Made by a program: the position numbers and the translations under genes. Positions 39,900 to 48,947 of a DNA stretch of 64,000 nucleotides are shown in pieces. The stretch covers positions 3,720,001 through 3,784,000 of the forward strand of contig NZ_CP019402.1 of NCBI RefSeq assembly GCF_002024505.1, written 5' to 3'. This stretch comes from Plantibacter flavus (GTDB taxonomy: Bacteria; Actinomycetota; Actinomycetes; Actinomycetales; Microbacteriaceae). The notes below the pieces were generated by a model. It did no database searches, was not told where the DNA came from, and saw only the letters and a list, made by a program, of their open reading frames with translations. Numbering within the stretch: the stretch's first letter is position 1; the number at the start of each line of letters is the position of its first letter.

Positions 39900-41077
39900 G
39901 CGCCGACGACTTCGACTCCTTCCTCTCCGCCATCCGCGGCGGCGCCATAGCGCGCGAGACCGACCGGCGCCTCCTGTTCGACGAGGTCGCCGAACTGAAG
40001 CACCTGGGCTTCGCAGCAGCCAGGGTCCCCACCACATCCGGGGGTGGCGGACTCACCCTCGAGCAGCTCTTCGAGCGGCTCATCGACCTCTCGGCGGCCG
40101 ACTCGAGCCTCGGGCACGTCTGGCGAGGGCACATCCTGTTCGTCGAGGCGCTGCTCGCCTCCCCCGACCACACCTATCGGGAGCACTGGTTCGCCCGGCT
40201 GAACGCCGGCGACCTGGTCGGGAACGCGCAGTCGGAGCGGCACGCGACCGCCCACCTCGAGACCGTCCTCGACCGCGACGGCGAGTCGCTCACGGTGACC
40301 GGCACGAAGTACTACACGACCGGCAGCATCTACGCCGATTGGATCCACCTGTCCGCGCTCGACGGAACCGACCGCGTCGCGGTGACCGTGTCCGCGCACG
40401 ATCCGGGAACCCGCTCGGTGGACGACTGGGACGGCTTCGGACAGCCGTTGACCGGGAGCGGGACGACCACCTTCGACCGCGTACCGGTGGACCAGCGCGA
40501 CCTCGTCGTCCACAGCGGCGACGCGGCGGCGTGGCACCGGACGGGCGCACTCCAACAGCTCATCCTGCTCGGTGTCGTCGCCGGCATCGCGCAACGCGCC
40601 CTCGAGGACACCGTCGACTACGTGCGCGCCAGGCGACGGACCGTCGGCCACGCGGGCGAGCACTTGCCACGCGAGGATCCGCTCGTGCAGTCGATCGTGG
40701 GCCAGCTCAGCAGCGTCGTGCACACGGCCCGCGCGCTCGTCCTCACGTCCGCTCGAACCTTGGACGGGCCGGCCACCGATCCCGACGCCGCCCGGTCCGC
40801 GCTGCTGGAGGTCTTCCGCGTCCAGCAGGTCGTCCTTCCGCTCGTCCTCGACGCGCTCAGCCGCCTGTTCGAGGTCGGGGGTGCCTCCGCTGTCGGCCGG
40901 TCGACCGCGCTGGACCGGCACTGGCGGAACGTCCGGACGATCGCCTCCCACAATCCCGCCGTCCAGCGTTCGGCGGCGCTCGGGCAGTTCGAACTCAACG
41001 GCACCCTGCCCGAGTGGCAGGCTCCGGGGGCGCGGCCCGAGACCGAGCCCGTTCCGACGGATGGAGAGCGGGCATGA
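39896..41077 (+). CDS. DszC/SfnB-like flavin monooxygenase 3
   Basis: 393 aa. Acyl-CoA-dehydrogenase fold with GTKYYTTGSIYADWIHLSAL, DDWDGFGQPLTGSGTTTFDR and DRHWRNVRTIASHNPAVQRS. Translationally coupled to metI (ATGA) and to monooxygenase 4. No Cys, no internal Met. The fused transport-oxidation operon suggests it oxidises a compound brought in by MetQNI (for example a sulfone, sulfide or sulfonate). Exact substrate unknown. Confidence 0.87.
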   Translation: MSADDFDSFLSAIRGGAIARETDRRLLFDEVAELKHLGFAAARVPTTSGGGGLTLEQLFERLIDLSAADSSLGHVWRGHILFVEALLASPDHTYREHWFARLNAGDLVGNAQSERHATAHLETVLDRDGESLTVTGTKYYTTGSIYADWIHLSALDGTDRVAVTVSAHDPGTRSVDDWDGFGQPLTGSGTTTFDRVPVDQRDLVVHSGDAAAWHRTGALQQLILLGVVAGIAQRALEDTVDYVRARRRTVGHAGEHLPREDPLVQSIVGQLSSVVHTARALVLTSARTLDGPATDPDAARSALLEVFRVQQVVLPLVLDALSRLFEVGGASAVGRSTALDRHWRNVRTIASHNPAVQRSAALGQFELNGTLPEWQAPGARPETEPVPTDGERA

Positions 41078-42273
41078 GCGAGACGGCGACGGTCGACCGC
41101 GACCTGACGCAGCGCTTCGCGCCGCTCTTCGACGAGCTCGGGCGGGACGCCGTCGCACGGGAGCGAGAGCGCCGGCTGCCGCATGCCGAGGTGGAGGCGC
41201 TCCGAGCGGCGGGCTTCACCCGCGTGACGCTGCCGCGACGGTACGGCGGCGAGGACGCCACGCACGGGGAGCTGTTCGAGCTCCTCGCCGAGCTGGCCAG
41301 GCGCGACCCGAACCTCGCGCAGCTGTTCCGCTCCCACTTCTCCTACATCGACCGCACCCTGCACACGCCGTCGTCGGCGGACCGTGAGGCGCGTCTGGCC
41401 CGACTGGCCGACGGAGCCATCGTCGGCAACGCGAGCCACGAGCGGTCGGCCGCGAAGGTGGGCTCGCTCGCCACCCGGCTCACCGAGACGCCGGGCGGTC
41501 TCCGACTGAACGGGACCAAGTTCTACAGCACGGGGACGCTGTTCGCCGACCTCGTCGGGGTCGCCGCTGAGCAGGACGGCGAGTTCGTCTCGGTGCTCGT
41601 GGAGACGGACGCCGCGGGTGTCGATCGGATCGACGACTGGACCGGGTTCGGCCAGCGGCTGACGGGCAGCGGCACCACCGTCTTCACCGAGGTCCCCGTC
41701 GAACCGTCGACGGTGACCCGGCGCGAGCCGGAGCGCCCCTCGCATGGCGGCGCGTTCGTACAGCTGGTCCTGCTCGCGGCGGTGACGGGCATCGGCCGCG
41801 CGATCGTCGACGACGCCGGCGCGTTCGTCCGGACTCGGACCAGGACCTACAGTCACGGCGCGGCCGCGACCGCCCAAGCCGACCCGATCGTGCAGGAGGT
41901 CGTCGGCGAGCTGTCGGCGAAGTCGTTCGCCGCCGATGCCGCACTGGCCGCCGCGACGACTGCACTCGGTCGTTCGAGCGCGGCGATCCTCGGAGCCGAC
42001 CCGGATCTCGTCCAGGAACGGATCGCCGACGTCGAACTCGCGACGGCGCGCGCGCAGCTGGTGATCCTGCCCGCCGTGCTCGACGCTGCGACCGCCCTGT
42101 TCGACGTCGGCGGTGCGAGTGCCGTCGAGACGCACCGGGCGCTCGACCGGCACTGGCGGAACGCCCGTACGATCGCCTCGCACAACCCGTCCCGCTTCAA
42201 GGCGAGGGCGATCGGCGACCACGTCGTGAACGGGACACCGATCGCCTCCTGGTGGAGCACCGGCGAGGCCTGA
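41074..42273 (+). CDS. DszC/SfnB-like flavin monooxygenase 4
   Basis: 399 aa from ATG 41074 (ATGA overlap). Same family: LPRRYGGEDATHGELFELLA, GTKFYSTGTLFADLVG, DDWTGFGQRLTGSGTTVFTE, DRHWRNARTIASHNPSRFKA. No Cys, no internal Met. Last gene of the metQNI operon. Having two related oxygenases per operon suggests different substrates or successive steps. Confidence 0.87.
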   Translation: MSETATVDRDLTQRFAPLFDELGRDAVARERERRLPHAEVEALRAAGFTRVTLPRRYGGEDATHGELFELLAELARRDPNLAQLFRSHFSYIDRTLHTPSSADREARLARLADGAIVGNASHERSAAKVGSLATRLTETPGGLRLNGTKFYSTGTLFADLVGVAAEQDGEFVSVLVETDAAGVDRIDDWTGFGQRLTGSGTTVFTEVPVEPSTVTRREPERPSHGGAFVQLVLLAAVTGIGRAIVDDAGAFVRTRTRTYSHGAAATAQADPIVQEVVGELSAKSFAADAALAAATTALGRSSAAILGADPDLVQERIADVELATARAQLVILPAVLDAATALFDVGGASAVETHRALDRHWRNARTIASHNPSRFKARAIGDHVVNGTPIASWWSTGEA

Positions 42274-42289
42274 CGCCCCACCGGTCACG

Positions 42290-42336
42290 CCCTTCGACAG
42301 GCTCAGGAACCACCCTTCGACAAGCTCAGGGACCGG
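42290..42336. repeat. Two dispersed 24-bp repeats
   Basis: Copies at 42290-42310 and 42313-42336 (CCCTTCGACAGGCTCAGGAA and CCCTTCGACAAGCTCAGGGA) between convergent operons. Confidence 0.8.
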
Positions 42337-42345
42337 GGCGAAGTG

Positions 42346-43275
42346 CTACTTCAGCCCGGAGAACGCCAGCCCGTCGATCACCCGGCGCTGGAGGACGATG
42401 AACAGGATGAGCACGGGCGCCATCGCGAGGATCGACGCCGCCATCATCACCGGGTAGTCCGTCGTCTTGTCGCTCGAGAGCGTCGCGAGACCGGCGGCGA
42501 GCGGCATGGAGTTGGCGTACGTGGACACCACGAGCGGCCAGAGCAGTTCGTTCCACGACCACAGCACGGTCGTGATGGCGAGGACGCTGATGCTGGGCTT
42601 GGCGAGCGGCAGCATGATCTTCCAGAAGATCTGGAAGGGTCCGGCGCCGTCGATCCGCGCCGCCTCCTCGAGCTCCGTCGGCAGGTTCAGGAACGCCGTC
42701 CGCATGAGGAAGGTTCCGAACGCGCTGAACAGGCCGGGTGCGACGATGCCGAGCGTGGTGTTCAGCCATCCGAAGCCCTGCACGATCTGGTACTGCGAGA
42801 TGAGGTACGCCTGCGACGGCACCATGAGGATCGACAGCGTCACGGCGAGCAGCACCGCGCGTCCGCGGAACCGCATCCGCGCGAACGCGTACCCCGCCAT
42901 CGTGCAGAGGACGATCTGCGCGAGCGTCCTGATCACCGTGATGACGATCGACGTGCGCAGCTGGTCGAGGAACGGAAGGCGCTCGAACACCGCGGCGTAG
43001 TTCTGCCACTGCAGTTCGGCCGGCCAGAACGTGGGGACCACGCTCTGCACCTCCGCGTTCGTCGACAGCGACATGATGATCTGCCAGATGAACGGGAACG
43101 CCATGATGAGGCCACCGACGCCGAGCACGATATGGGCGACGACGTGCGACCCGCGCCGCTGGCCGGGCCGACCGACCTCGCGGCGTCGCGCGGACGCGGC
43201 GGACGGACGACCCGATCCCGGAACGGTGACGGCACGGGTGGTGAGCGGTGCTGTGGCGGTGAGTTGCTCAGTCAT
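42346..43275 (-). CDS. Carbohydrate ABC transporter permease (MalG type)
   Basis: 309 aa, six transmembrane helices. The EAA loop is EEAARIDGAGPFQIFWKIML, and RFRGRAVLLAVTLSILMVPS and VLQRRVIDGLAFSGLK at the C-terminus are typical. Pairs with the MalF-type permease (8-bp overlap). The N-terminal 50 residues are unusually long and polar. Sugar import with an external ATPase such as MsiK, none of which is in the window. Confidence 0.92.
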   Translation of the reverse strand: MTEQLTATAPLTTRAVTVPGSGRPSAASARRREVGRPGQRRGSHVVAHIVLGVGGLIMAFPFIWQIIMSLSTNAEVQSVVPTFWPAELQWQNYAAVFERLPFLDQLRTSIVITVIRTLAQIVLCTMAGYAFARMRFRGRAVLLAVTLSILMVPSQAYLISQYQIVQGFGWLNTTLGIVAPGLFSAFGTFLMRTAFLNLPTELEEAARIDGAGPFQIFWKIMLPLAKPSISVLAITTVLWSWNELLWPLVVSTYANSMPLAAGLATLSSDKTTDYPVMMAASILAMAPVLILFIVLQRRVIDGLAFSGLK

Positions 43276-44212
43276 TGTTCACCCATCGTTTCTGGAGCCG
43301 GAACTGCAGGAGCGTGACGAGTCCGATGATCAGGAAGATCACGATCGCGATCGCCGCCGCGTAGCCCTTGTCGTTCTGGACGAAGCCCTGGTCGTAGAAG
43401 AAGTAGACGAGCGACATGCTCTTCGGGAGCACCGGGTTGGTGCTGCCGAGGATCGCGTACAGCAGGTCGAAGAGCTGGAAGCTCGAGATCACCGTGATGA
43501 TCGTGACGAAGAAGATGCTCGGGGTGAGCAGCGGCACCGTGATCGAACGGAACTGCCGCCACCGGGTGGCGCCGTCGAGCTCGGCCGCCTCGTAGAGCTC
43601 CGGCGCGATGTTCTTGAGTCCGGACGCCAGGATGATCATCGAGAAGCCGAGCGACGACCAGAGACCGACGATCGCCACGGCGAACATCGCGGTGCCCGGC
43701 GTGCTGATCCAGTAGGGGCCGTCGACACCGACGAGCGACAGCGTGTAGTTGAGAATGCCGAAATCACCGTTGAAGATGATGCGCCAGACGATGGCCACGG
43801 CGGTCGGCATCGCGACGTACGGCAGGAAGAAGAGCACCCGGTAGAAGCTCGCGAACCGCAGGCCGGGGAGGTTCAACAGGCTCGCGAGGTAGACGGCGAT
43901 CGGGATGCCGAGGAGCACCACCGCCGTGTAGATCAGCGTGTTGCCGAGGGAGGCGTAGAGCCGCGGGTCGGCGAACAACCGGACGTAGTTCTCGACGCCC
44001 GTGAACGTCGTTCCGCCGAAGACGCCCCACTCGGTGAACGAGTAGTAAGCGGTCTGGATCATCGGCCAGATGAAGAAGACGCCGATGCCGGTGAGGAGCG
44101 GGAGGACGAAGACCCACGGCCAGGCGCCGTCGCCGCGGGCGGCACCCCGCCGGGCAACGCTCCGCGAGGAGCGTGGCGCCGACGGGGTGCGCAGCACGGT
44201 CTGACCGGTCAC
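43268..44212 (-). CDS. Carbohydrate ABC transporter permease (MalF type)
   Basis: 314 aa from GTG 44212 (GTGA overlap with the binding protein). Six helices; the EAA loop is YEAAELDGATRWRQFRSITV, preceded by WSSLGFSMIILASGLKNI. Forms the membrane channel with the MalG-type partner. Confidence 0.92.
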   Translation of the reverse strand: MTGQTVLRTPSAPRSSRSVARRGAARGDGAWPWVFVLPLLTGIGVFFIWPMIQTAYYSFTEWGVFGGTTFTGVENYVRLFADPRLYASLGNTLIYTAVVLLGIPIAVYLASLLNLPGLRFASFYRVLFFLPYVAMPTAVAIVWRIIFNGDFGILNYTLSLVGVDGPYWISTPGTAMFAVAIVGLWSSLGFSMIILASGLKNIAPELYEAAELDGATRWRQFRSITVPLLTPSIFFVTIITVISSFQLFDLLYAILGSTNPVLPKSMSLVYFFYDQGFVQNDKGYAAAIAIVIFLIIGLVTLLQFRLQKRWVNND

Positions 44213-45543
44213 TTCTTGGCCAGCGCGGCGTTCATCTGCTCGGCGAGATCCTTCGCCACGTCGGCGACCGGCTTGTCACCGCTGAACGCGTCGGGCAGGA
44301 GCTCGACCTCGAGGGCGTTCCAGGCGGCCGTGTTCTCCGACACCGGCAGCGGCTTGGCGTAGTCGAGCGCGTCGAGGAAGACCTGCAGGTTCATCGTCGG
44401 GTAGGAGTCGACGAACGACTGCTGCGTGCCGGTGTAGGCGGGGATGACGGCGCCGAGGTCGCCCTGCTGCTGCTGGGCCTCCTCACTCGCCAGGAAGACC
44501 TGCAGGGCCTGTGCAGCCTGCTTGTTCTTGCTCGCCGACGCGACGACGTTGGAGACGCCGTGGATGACCGTCGCCTGCTCCTTGCCGGTCGGCAGCGGGA
44601 AGGCCTGGGCGGTGGCTGCGACGTCGGACTCACCGACGAGTGGGCGCAGCCAGCTTCCGCCCCAGTACATGGCGAGCTTGCCGGAGGTGAACCACTGGTC
44701 GGCCGGCGTGTCCGTCAGCTGCTGGATGCTGGGCGAAGAGCCGTCCGCGATGAGGTCCGTCCAGAACTGGAGCCCTTCCTGGGCCTCGGGGCTGTCGTAC
44801 TCGGACTCGGTCTGGTCGGCGTTGATGACCTCGCCACCGGCCTGCAGGATCGTGTTGTAGTAGGTGGTCTGGCCGTCCATGCCGCCGGCGGCACCATAGA
44901 CGCCCTGGTCCTTCAACTTCGTCGAGATCTCATGCGCGGCGGTGTCGAAGTCGTCCCAGGTCCAGCCGTCGGCGGGCAGCGCGACGCCGGCCTGCTCGAA
45001 GAGCGCCGTGTTGACCCAGACACCGATCGTGTCGAAGTCCTTCGGCACGCCGTACTGGGTGTCGTCCAGCGAGTACAGCTCGTTCAGGGCCTCCGGGTAG
45101 TTCTTCGGGTCGATGTCGCCGGCCTTCACGGCCCCGGTGATGGGCTCGATCTTGCCGTTCGCCGCGTAGACCTGGAAGTTCGGCCCGTTCAACCAGAAGA
45201 GGTCGGGCAGGGTGTCGCTCGAGGCCTGCGTCTGGAGCTTCGACCAGTACGAGGCCCAGGGCGTGACGTTGACGTTGACCGTGATGTCGGGGTAGACCTT
45301 GTTGAAGGCCTCGATGTTGGCGTCGATCGCCTCGACCTGGGCCTGGTCCCAGACGCCGTAGGTGATCTCGGCCTTGAGGTCCTTCGGGGCGGCGGCGTAC
45401 TCGCCACCGGTGGCGCCCCCGCCACCGGTGCTGCAGCCGGCGGTGAGCGCGGCGGCGGCGAGGAGGCCGATGCCGCTGAGGACGGCGCGGCGGCGGGCGC
45501 GACCGCCGGATGCGGTGTTGCGGTTCATGAACGGCGAAGGCAT
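44209..45543 (-). CDS. Sugar-binding lipoprotein of ABC transporter
   Basis: 444 aa from ATG 45543 (AAAGGA upstream). Signal peptide with twin Arg (GRARRRAVLSGIGLL) and lipobox LTAGC. Family 1 solute-binding fold: VWDQAQVEAIDANIEAFNKV, LPDLFWLNGPNFQVYAANGK, KLAMYWGGSWLRPLVGES. First gene of the transporter unit. The Gfo/Idh/MocA gene ends 23 bp upstream on the same strand, so all four may be cotranscribed. Confidence 0.92.
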   Translation of the reverse strand: MPSPFMNRNTASGGRARRRAVLSGIGLLAAAALTAGCSTGGGGATGGEYAAAPKDLKAEITYGVWDQAQVEAIDANIEAFNKVYPDITVNVNVTPWASYWSKLQTQASSDTLPDLFWLNGPNFQVYAANGKIEPITGAVKAGDIDPKNYPEALNELYSLDDTQYGVPKDFDTIGVWVNTALFEQAGVALPADGWTWDDFDTAAHEISTKLKDQGVYGAAGGMDGQTTYYNTILQAGGEVINADQTESEYDSPEAQEGLQFWTDLIADGSSPSIQQLTDTPADQWFTSGKLAMYWGGSWLRPLVGESDVAATAQAFPLPTGKEQATVIHGVSNVVASASKNKQAAQALQVFLASEEAQQQQGDLGAVIPAYTGTQQSFVDSYPTMNLQVFLDALDYAKPLPVSENTAAWNALEVELLPDAFSGDKPVADVAKDLAEQMNAALAKK

Positions 45544-45566
45544 GACTGGAGTCCTTTCGAGGTGCG

Positions 45567-46799
45567 CTACCGGGTGGCGGCGTCGAGGGAGTGCGGTGCG
45601 GTGCGGGCGGTGAGGGAGGAGAAGTACTCGACGAGTGCGGGGTCGAGCGGCGGGACGTCGAGCGGGATCGAACCGTTGCGGAGGGAGTGAGCGGCGAGGG
45701 CTCCGGCGGCGACGGCCTGTCGCGCGGCGACCGGCGACAGCGTGGTGGGGGTGCCCTCGGCGACGAAGGCGAGGAACTCGTTCATCGTGTCGAGATCGGC
45801 GTCGGCATGGCCCTCCTCGACGCCCGCGATCGGGTACTCGACGTCGCCCTCGGTGCTCCAGGTACGACGACGGTTCCAGACCTTGACGGTGCCACCGGCG
45901 GTGTCGCCGATGTTCTCGAGCCTGCCGTGCGTCCCGATGACGGTGTAGTTCCGCCAGTAGTCGGGGGTGAAGTGGCACTGCTCGTAGCTGGCGGTGATCC
46001 CGTGCTCGAGGGTCATGAGCATCATCGAGACGTCCTCGACGTCGACCACGGGGTTCAGACCGCGCTGCGCCTCGGGCGGCCAGTTGTCGTAGGAGAACCA
46101 GTCGGCCATGGTCTGGCCGCTGCGGTCCTCGCGGTCGTCGATGTCGCCGTAGACCGCGAGGTCGCCCATCGCGACGACGCGCTGCGTGTACGCGCCGGCG
46201 AGGAAGTGGACGACGTCGATGTCGTGGCTCGCCTTCTGCAGGAGCAGGGAGTTCACGCGCGAGCGGTCGGCGTGCCAGTCCTTGAAGTAGTAGTCGCCGC
46301 CGTTGCCGACGAAGTGGCGGACCCAGACGGACTTGACCGCGCCGATCTCGCCGCGCTCGATGACCTCGTGCATGAGCCGGACGACGGCGGCATGCCGGAA
46401 GTTGTGCCCGACGTAGAGCGGCGTCCGCGACTCGTAGGCGGCCTGGAGGACCGCGTCTGCGTCGTCGAGCGTGATCGCGAGCGGCTTCTCCAGATAGACC
46501 GCGATGCCGGCGCGCAGCAGGTCGACCGCGATCTCCTTGTGGGTCCAGTCGGGCGTCGTCACGATCGCCGCGTCGACACCGCCCCGCGCGATGAGCGCCT
46601 CGTGGGAGTCGAGGACCTCGATGTCGTCGCCGAACAGCTGCCGTGCCCGACCGCGACCGATCTCGGTCGTGTCGACCGCCGCGACGACCGAGGCGGACGT
46701 GGGGCTCGTGGGGACGTGTTCGGCGATGTAGGCCCGCTGGCCGGTGCCGATGACGGCGACCCGGAGACCTTCGGGGGTGGTGGCTGGTGCAGTGCTCAC
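45567..46799 (-). CDS. Gfo/Idh/MocA-family oxidoreductase
   Basis: 410 aa from GTG 46799. NAD(P)-binding N-terminus (LRVAVIGTGQRAYIAEHVPT), the EKPLAITLDDADAV motif with catalytic Lys, and the C-terminal dehydrogenase domain with HDIDVVHFLAG. The family oxidises or epimerises sugars and inositols. It heads the ABC transporter unit and its upstream region shares a 9-mer with the DeoR gene. Confidence 0.9.
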   Translation of the reverse strand: MSTAPATTPEGLRVAVIGTGQRAYIAEHVPTSPTSASVVAAVDTTEIGRGRARQLFGDDIEVLDSHEALIARGGVDAAIVTTPDWTHKEIAVDLLRAGIAVYLEKPLAITLDDADAVLQAAYESRTPLYVGHNFRHAAVVRLMHEVIERGEIGAVKSVWVRHFVGNGGDYYFKDWHADRSRVNSLLLQKASHDIDVVHFLAGAYTQRVVAMGDLAVYGDIDDREDRSGQTMADWFSYDNWPPEAQRGLNPVVDVEDVSMMLMTLEHGITASYEQCHFTPDYWRNYTVIGTHGRLENIGDTAGGTVKVWNRRRTWSTEGDVEYPIAGVEEGHADADLDTMNEFLAFVAEGTPTTLSPVAARQAVAAGALAAHSLRNGSIPLDVPPLDPALVEYFSSLTARTAPHSLDAATR

Positions 46800-46833
46800 T
46801 CGATCACATCCGCTTCCTTGCGTGAAGTTGATT

Positions 46834-46842
46834 CATATGATG
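46834..46842. promoter_or_regulatory. Shared motif CATATGATG upstream of oxidoreductase gene
   Basis: Reverse complement of the CATCATATG at 47926-47934 before the DeoR gene. It is flanked by ATGAT/ATCAT inverted repeats (46839-46854). Candidate DeoR operator. Confidence 0.45.
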
Positions 46843-46942
46843 CCAAAACGATCATGAAATGACAATAGGCGATCACGGCGCTGACGCAAGCGCGGGGTGG
46901 CTGATGTGGAGAGGTTTTACCGCGCCGAAACATGGGGAGCGC

Positions 46943-47066
46943 ACTTCGACAGGCTCAGTGACCGGGAGGGGGCGGCTCAGTGGTCAGGAGCAGGGTGGCT
47001 CAGTGGTGGGGAGGGGCAGCTCAGCGAGCGGGAGGGTGCGGCACTTCGACAGGCATAGTGGCCAGG
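46943..47066. repeat. Degenerate dispersed repeats upstream of sugar operon
   Basis: Copies ACTTCGACAGGCTCAGTGAC (46943-46966) and ACTTCGACAGGCATAGTGGC (from 47042) with shorter GGCTCAGTGG pieces between. The 299-bp gap (46800-47098) otherwise holds only promoter-like sequence. Confidence 0.7.
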
Positions 47067-47098
47067 AGGGGGCGATGCAGTGACCGGGAGCGGAGGAC

Positions 47099-47887
47099 TC
47101 AGTCGGCGATGATGAGCTCGACGCCGGCCGCGGCCAGGGCGTCGGCGAACGCCGGATCCACCGGCTGGTCGGTGACGAGCACGTCGATGCGGTCGAGTGG
47201 GCAGATGCGGGCGAAGGTCGCCTTCGTCATCTTGGTGCTGTCGGCGACCACGATGACCCGCTTCGCGACCTTGACGAACTCCTGGCTCACCGAGGCCTCA
47301 CCCTCGTGGAGGGTGGTGGCGCCGAACTGCGCGCTCAAGCCGTCGACGCCCAGGATCGCGACGTCGAGGGCGATCTCGGCGAGCGCCCCCGCGACGAGCG
47401 AGCCCACGAGTTCGTAGGACTGGCGTCGTGCGACGCCTCCCGTCACGACGATCTTCACGTGCGAGCGCACGGACAGTTCGAAGGCGATGTTGAGCGCGTT
47501 CGTCACGATCGTGACCGAGGCGTCGCCGTCCGAACGGACGAGGTGCTCGCTCCGCCCGATCACCCGCGCGACCTCGCTCGTGGTGGTGCCGCCGTTGAGT
47601 CCGACGGCGTCGCCGACGTTGATCAGGGCGGCCGTGGCCTTCGCGATGGCCATCTTGGCGTCCGCCTGGCGGGCGATCTTGTACTGCAGCGGCAGCTCGT
47701 AGCCGGTGCCGAGGGCGGCGGCACCGCCGTGGGTCCGCGTGACGAGTCGCTGCTCGGCGAGCGCCGTCAGGTCGCGACGGGCGGTGGCCGCGGAGATGCC
47801 GAGCGCTTCGCCGATCTCCGCGATCGTCACGTTGCCGCGTTCGCTCACGAGCTCGAGCAGGGCGTTGAGTCGCTGTTGCTGCGTCAT
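47099..47887 (-). CDS. DeoR-family sugar-phosphate-responsive repressor
   Basis: 262 aa from ATG 47887. N-terminal DeoR helix-turn-helix (QQRLNALLELVSERGNVTIA, LGISAATARRDLTALAEQRL) and a C-terminal sensor domain with NGGTTTSEVAR and VTGGVARRQSYELVG. Divergent from the SIS-ROK-PfkB-aldolase operon, so it should repress it and, through the shared motif, the ABC transporter. Confidence 0.93.
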   Translation of the reverse strand: MTQQQRLNALLELVSERGNVTIAEIGEALGISAATARRDLTALAEQRLVTRTHGGAAALGTGYELPLQYKIARQADAKMAIAKATAALINVGDAVGLNGGTTTSEVARVIGRSEHLVRSDGDASVTIVTNALNIAFELSVRSHVKIVVTGGVARRQSYELVGSLVAGALAEIALDVAILGVDGLSAQFGATTLHEGEASVSQEFVKVAKRVIVVADSTKMTKATFARICPLDRIDVLVTDQPVDPAFADALAAAGVELIIAD

Positions 47888-47925
47888 CTGTCCTGCTTTT
47901 CCGGTCGGGTCGGGCGTACTGTGAC

Positions 47926-47934
47926 CATCATATG
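47926..47934. promoter_or_regulatory. Shared motif CATCATATG upstream of deoR-type gene
   Basis: Matches 46834-46842 in reverse complement. A further inverted pair (TCTGAT ... ATCAGA, about 47954-47995) lies closer to the SIS operon. Confidence 0.45.
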
Positions 47935-48062
47935 GGCGCTCAGCCAGCGCCTGTCTGATTGATTCTGACGATTTGCACTGGTATCGATCAGATTCGATCC
48001 GGTATGGTTGCGGCAACGCATCGCCACGCTGCGATCGCGTCCCCTCACGTGAAAGGCACGTC

Positions 48063-48947
48063 ATGCCCGAGACCTTCGTCGCCGCCGAACTGGCGTCGCA
48101 GCCCGAATCCTGGCGCACCGCCGCCGCCCTCGTGCCGGAGGCCGTCGCCGTGCTGCCGCAGCCGGGAGAGCGGGTCGCGGTGGTCGGATGCGGCACCAGC
48201 TGGTTCATCGCGATGAGCTACGCCGTGTTGCGCGAACAGGCGGGGCTCGGCGTCACGGACGCGTTCGCCGGCTCGGAGTTCCCCGGCGTCCGCGACTACG
48301 ACCGCATCGTCGCCATCTCACGCTCCGGCACGACCACGGAGATCGTGCACCTGCTGGAAGCGGTGGGCGACTCGGTCACCACCGTCCTCATCACCGCGGT
48401 CGACGACTCCCCCGCGACCGTTCCGGCGGCACACGTGATCGCCCTCCCCTTCGCCGACGAGCGTTCGGTGGTCCAGACCCGCTTCGCCACGACGACGCTC
48501 GCGCTCCTCCGCGGCTCGCTCGGACACGACGTCGAGGCACTCGCCGCGGAAGCCGAGCGGGCGCTGCAGATCCCGATCGACGAGTACCTCGGCGCCGACC
48601 AGGTGTCCTTCATCGGACTCGGGCACGCTGTGGGCCTCACCTTCGAGGCCGCGCTCAAGACCCGGGAGGCGGCACAGTTCTGGGCGGAGTCCTACCCCGC
48701 CATGGACTACCGCCACGGCCCCATCGCGATCGCGCAGCCCGGCCGACTCGTGTGGTCCCTCGGACCGACGCCCGCCGGCCTGCCGGAGGACGTCGCGGCC
48801 ACCGGAGCGACCTTCGTGCAGCACGACCTCGACCCCATCGCCGGGCTCGTCGTCGCGCAGCGCTTCGCGGTCGCGTTGGCCGAGGCCCGCGGCCTCGACG
48901 CCGACCACCCCCGTTCGCTCACGCGCTCCGTCATCCTGACGCCGTGA
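48063..48947 (+). CDS. SIS-domain sugar isomerase/deaminase (AgaS/GlmS-like)
   Basis: 294 aa with two SIS domains: VAVVGCGTSWFIAMSYAVLR and VAISRSGTTTEIVHLLEAVG in the first, FIGLGHAVGLTFEAALKTRE and ESYPAMDYRHGP in the second. This matches AgaS and the GlmS isomerase half, which act on amino-sugar phosphates. First gene of a four-gene operon with overlaps, in line with GalNAc/galactosamine breakdown to tagatose 6-phosphate. Confidence 0.87.
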   Translation: MPETFVAAELASQPESWRTAAALVPEAVAVLPQPGERVAVVGCGTSWFIAMSYAVLREQAGLGVTDAFAGSEFPGVRDYDRIVAISRSGTTTEIVHLLEAVGDSVTTVLITAVDDSPATVPAAHVIALPFADERSVVQTRFATTTLALLRGSLGHDVEALAAEAERALQIPIDEYLGADQVSFIGLGHAVGLTFEAALKTREAAQFWAESYPAMDYRHGPIAIAQPGRLVWSLGPTPAGLPEDVAATGATFVQHDLDPIAGLVVAQRFAVALAEARGLDADHPRSLTRSVILTP

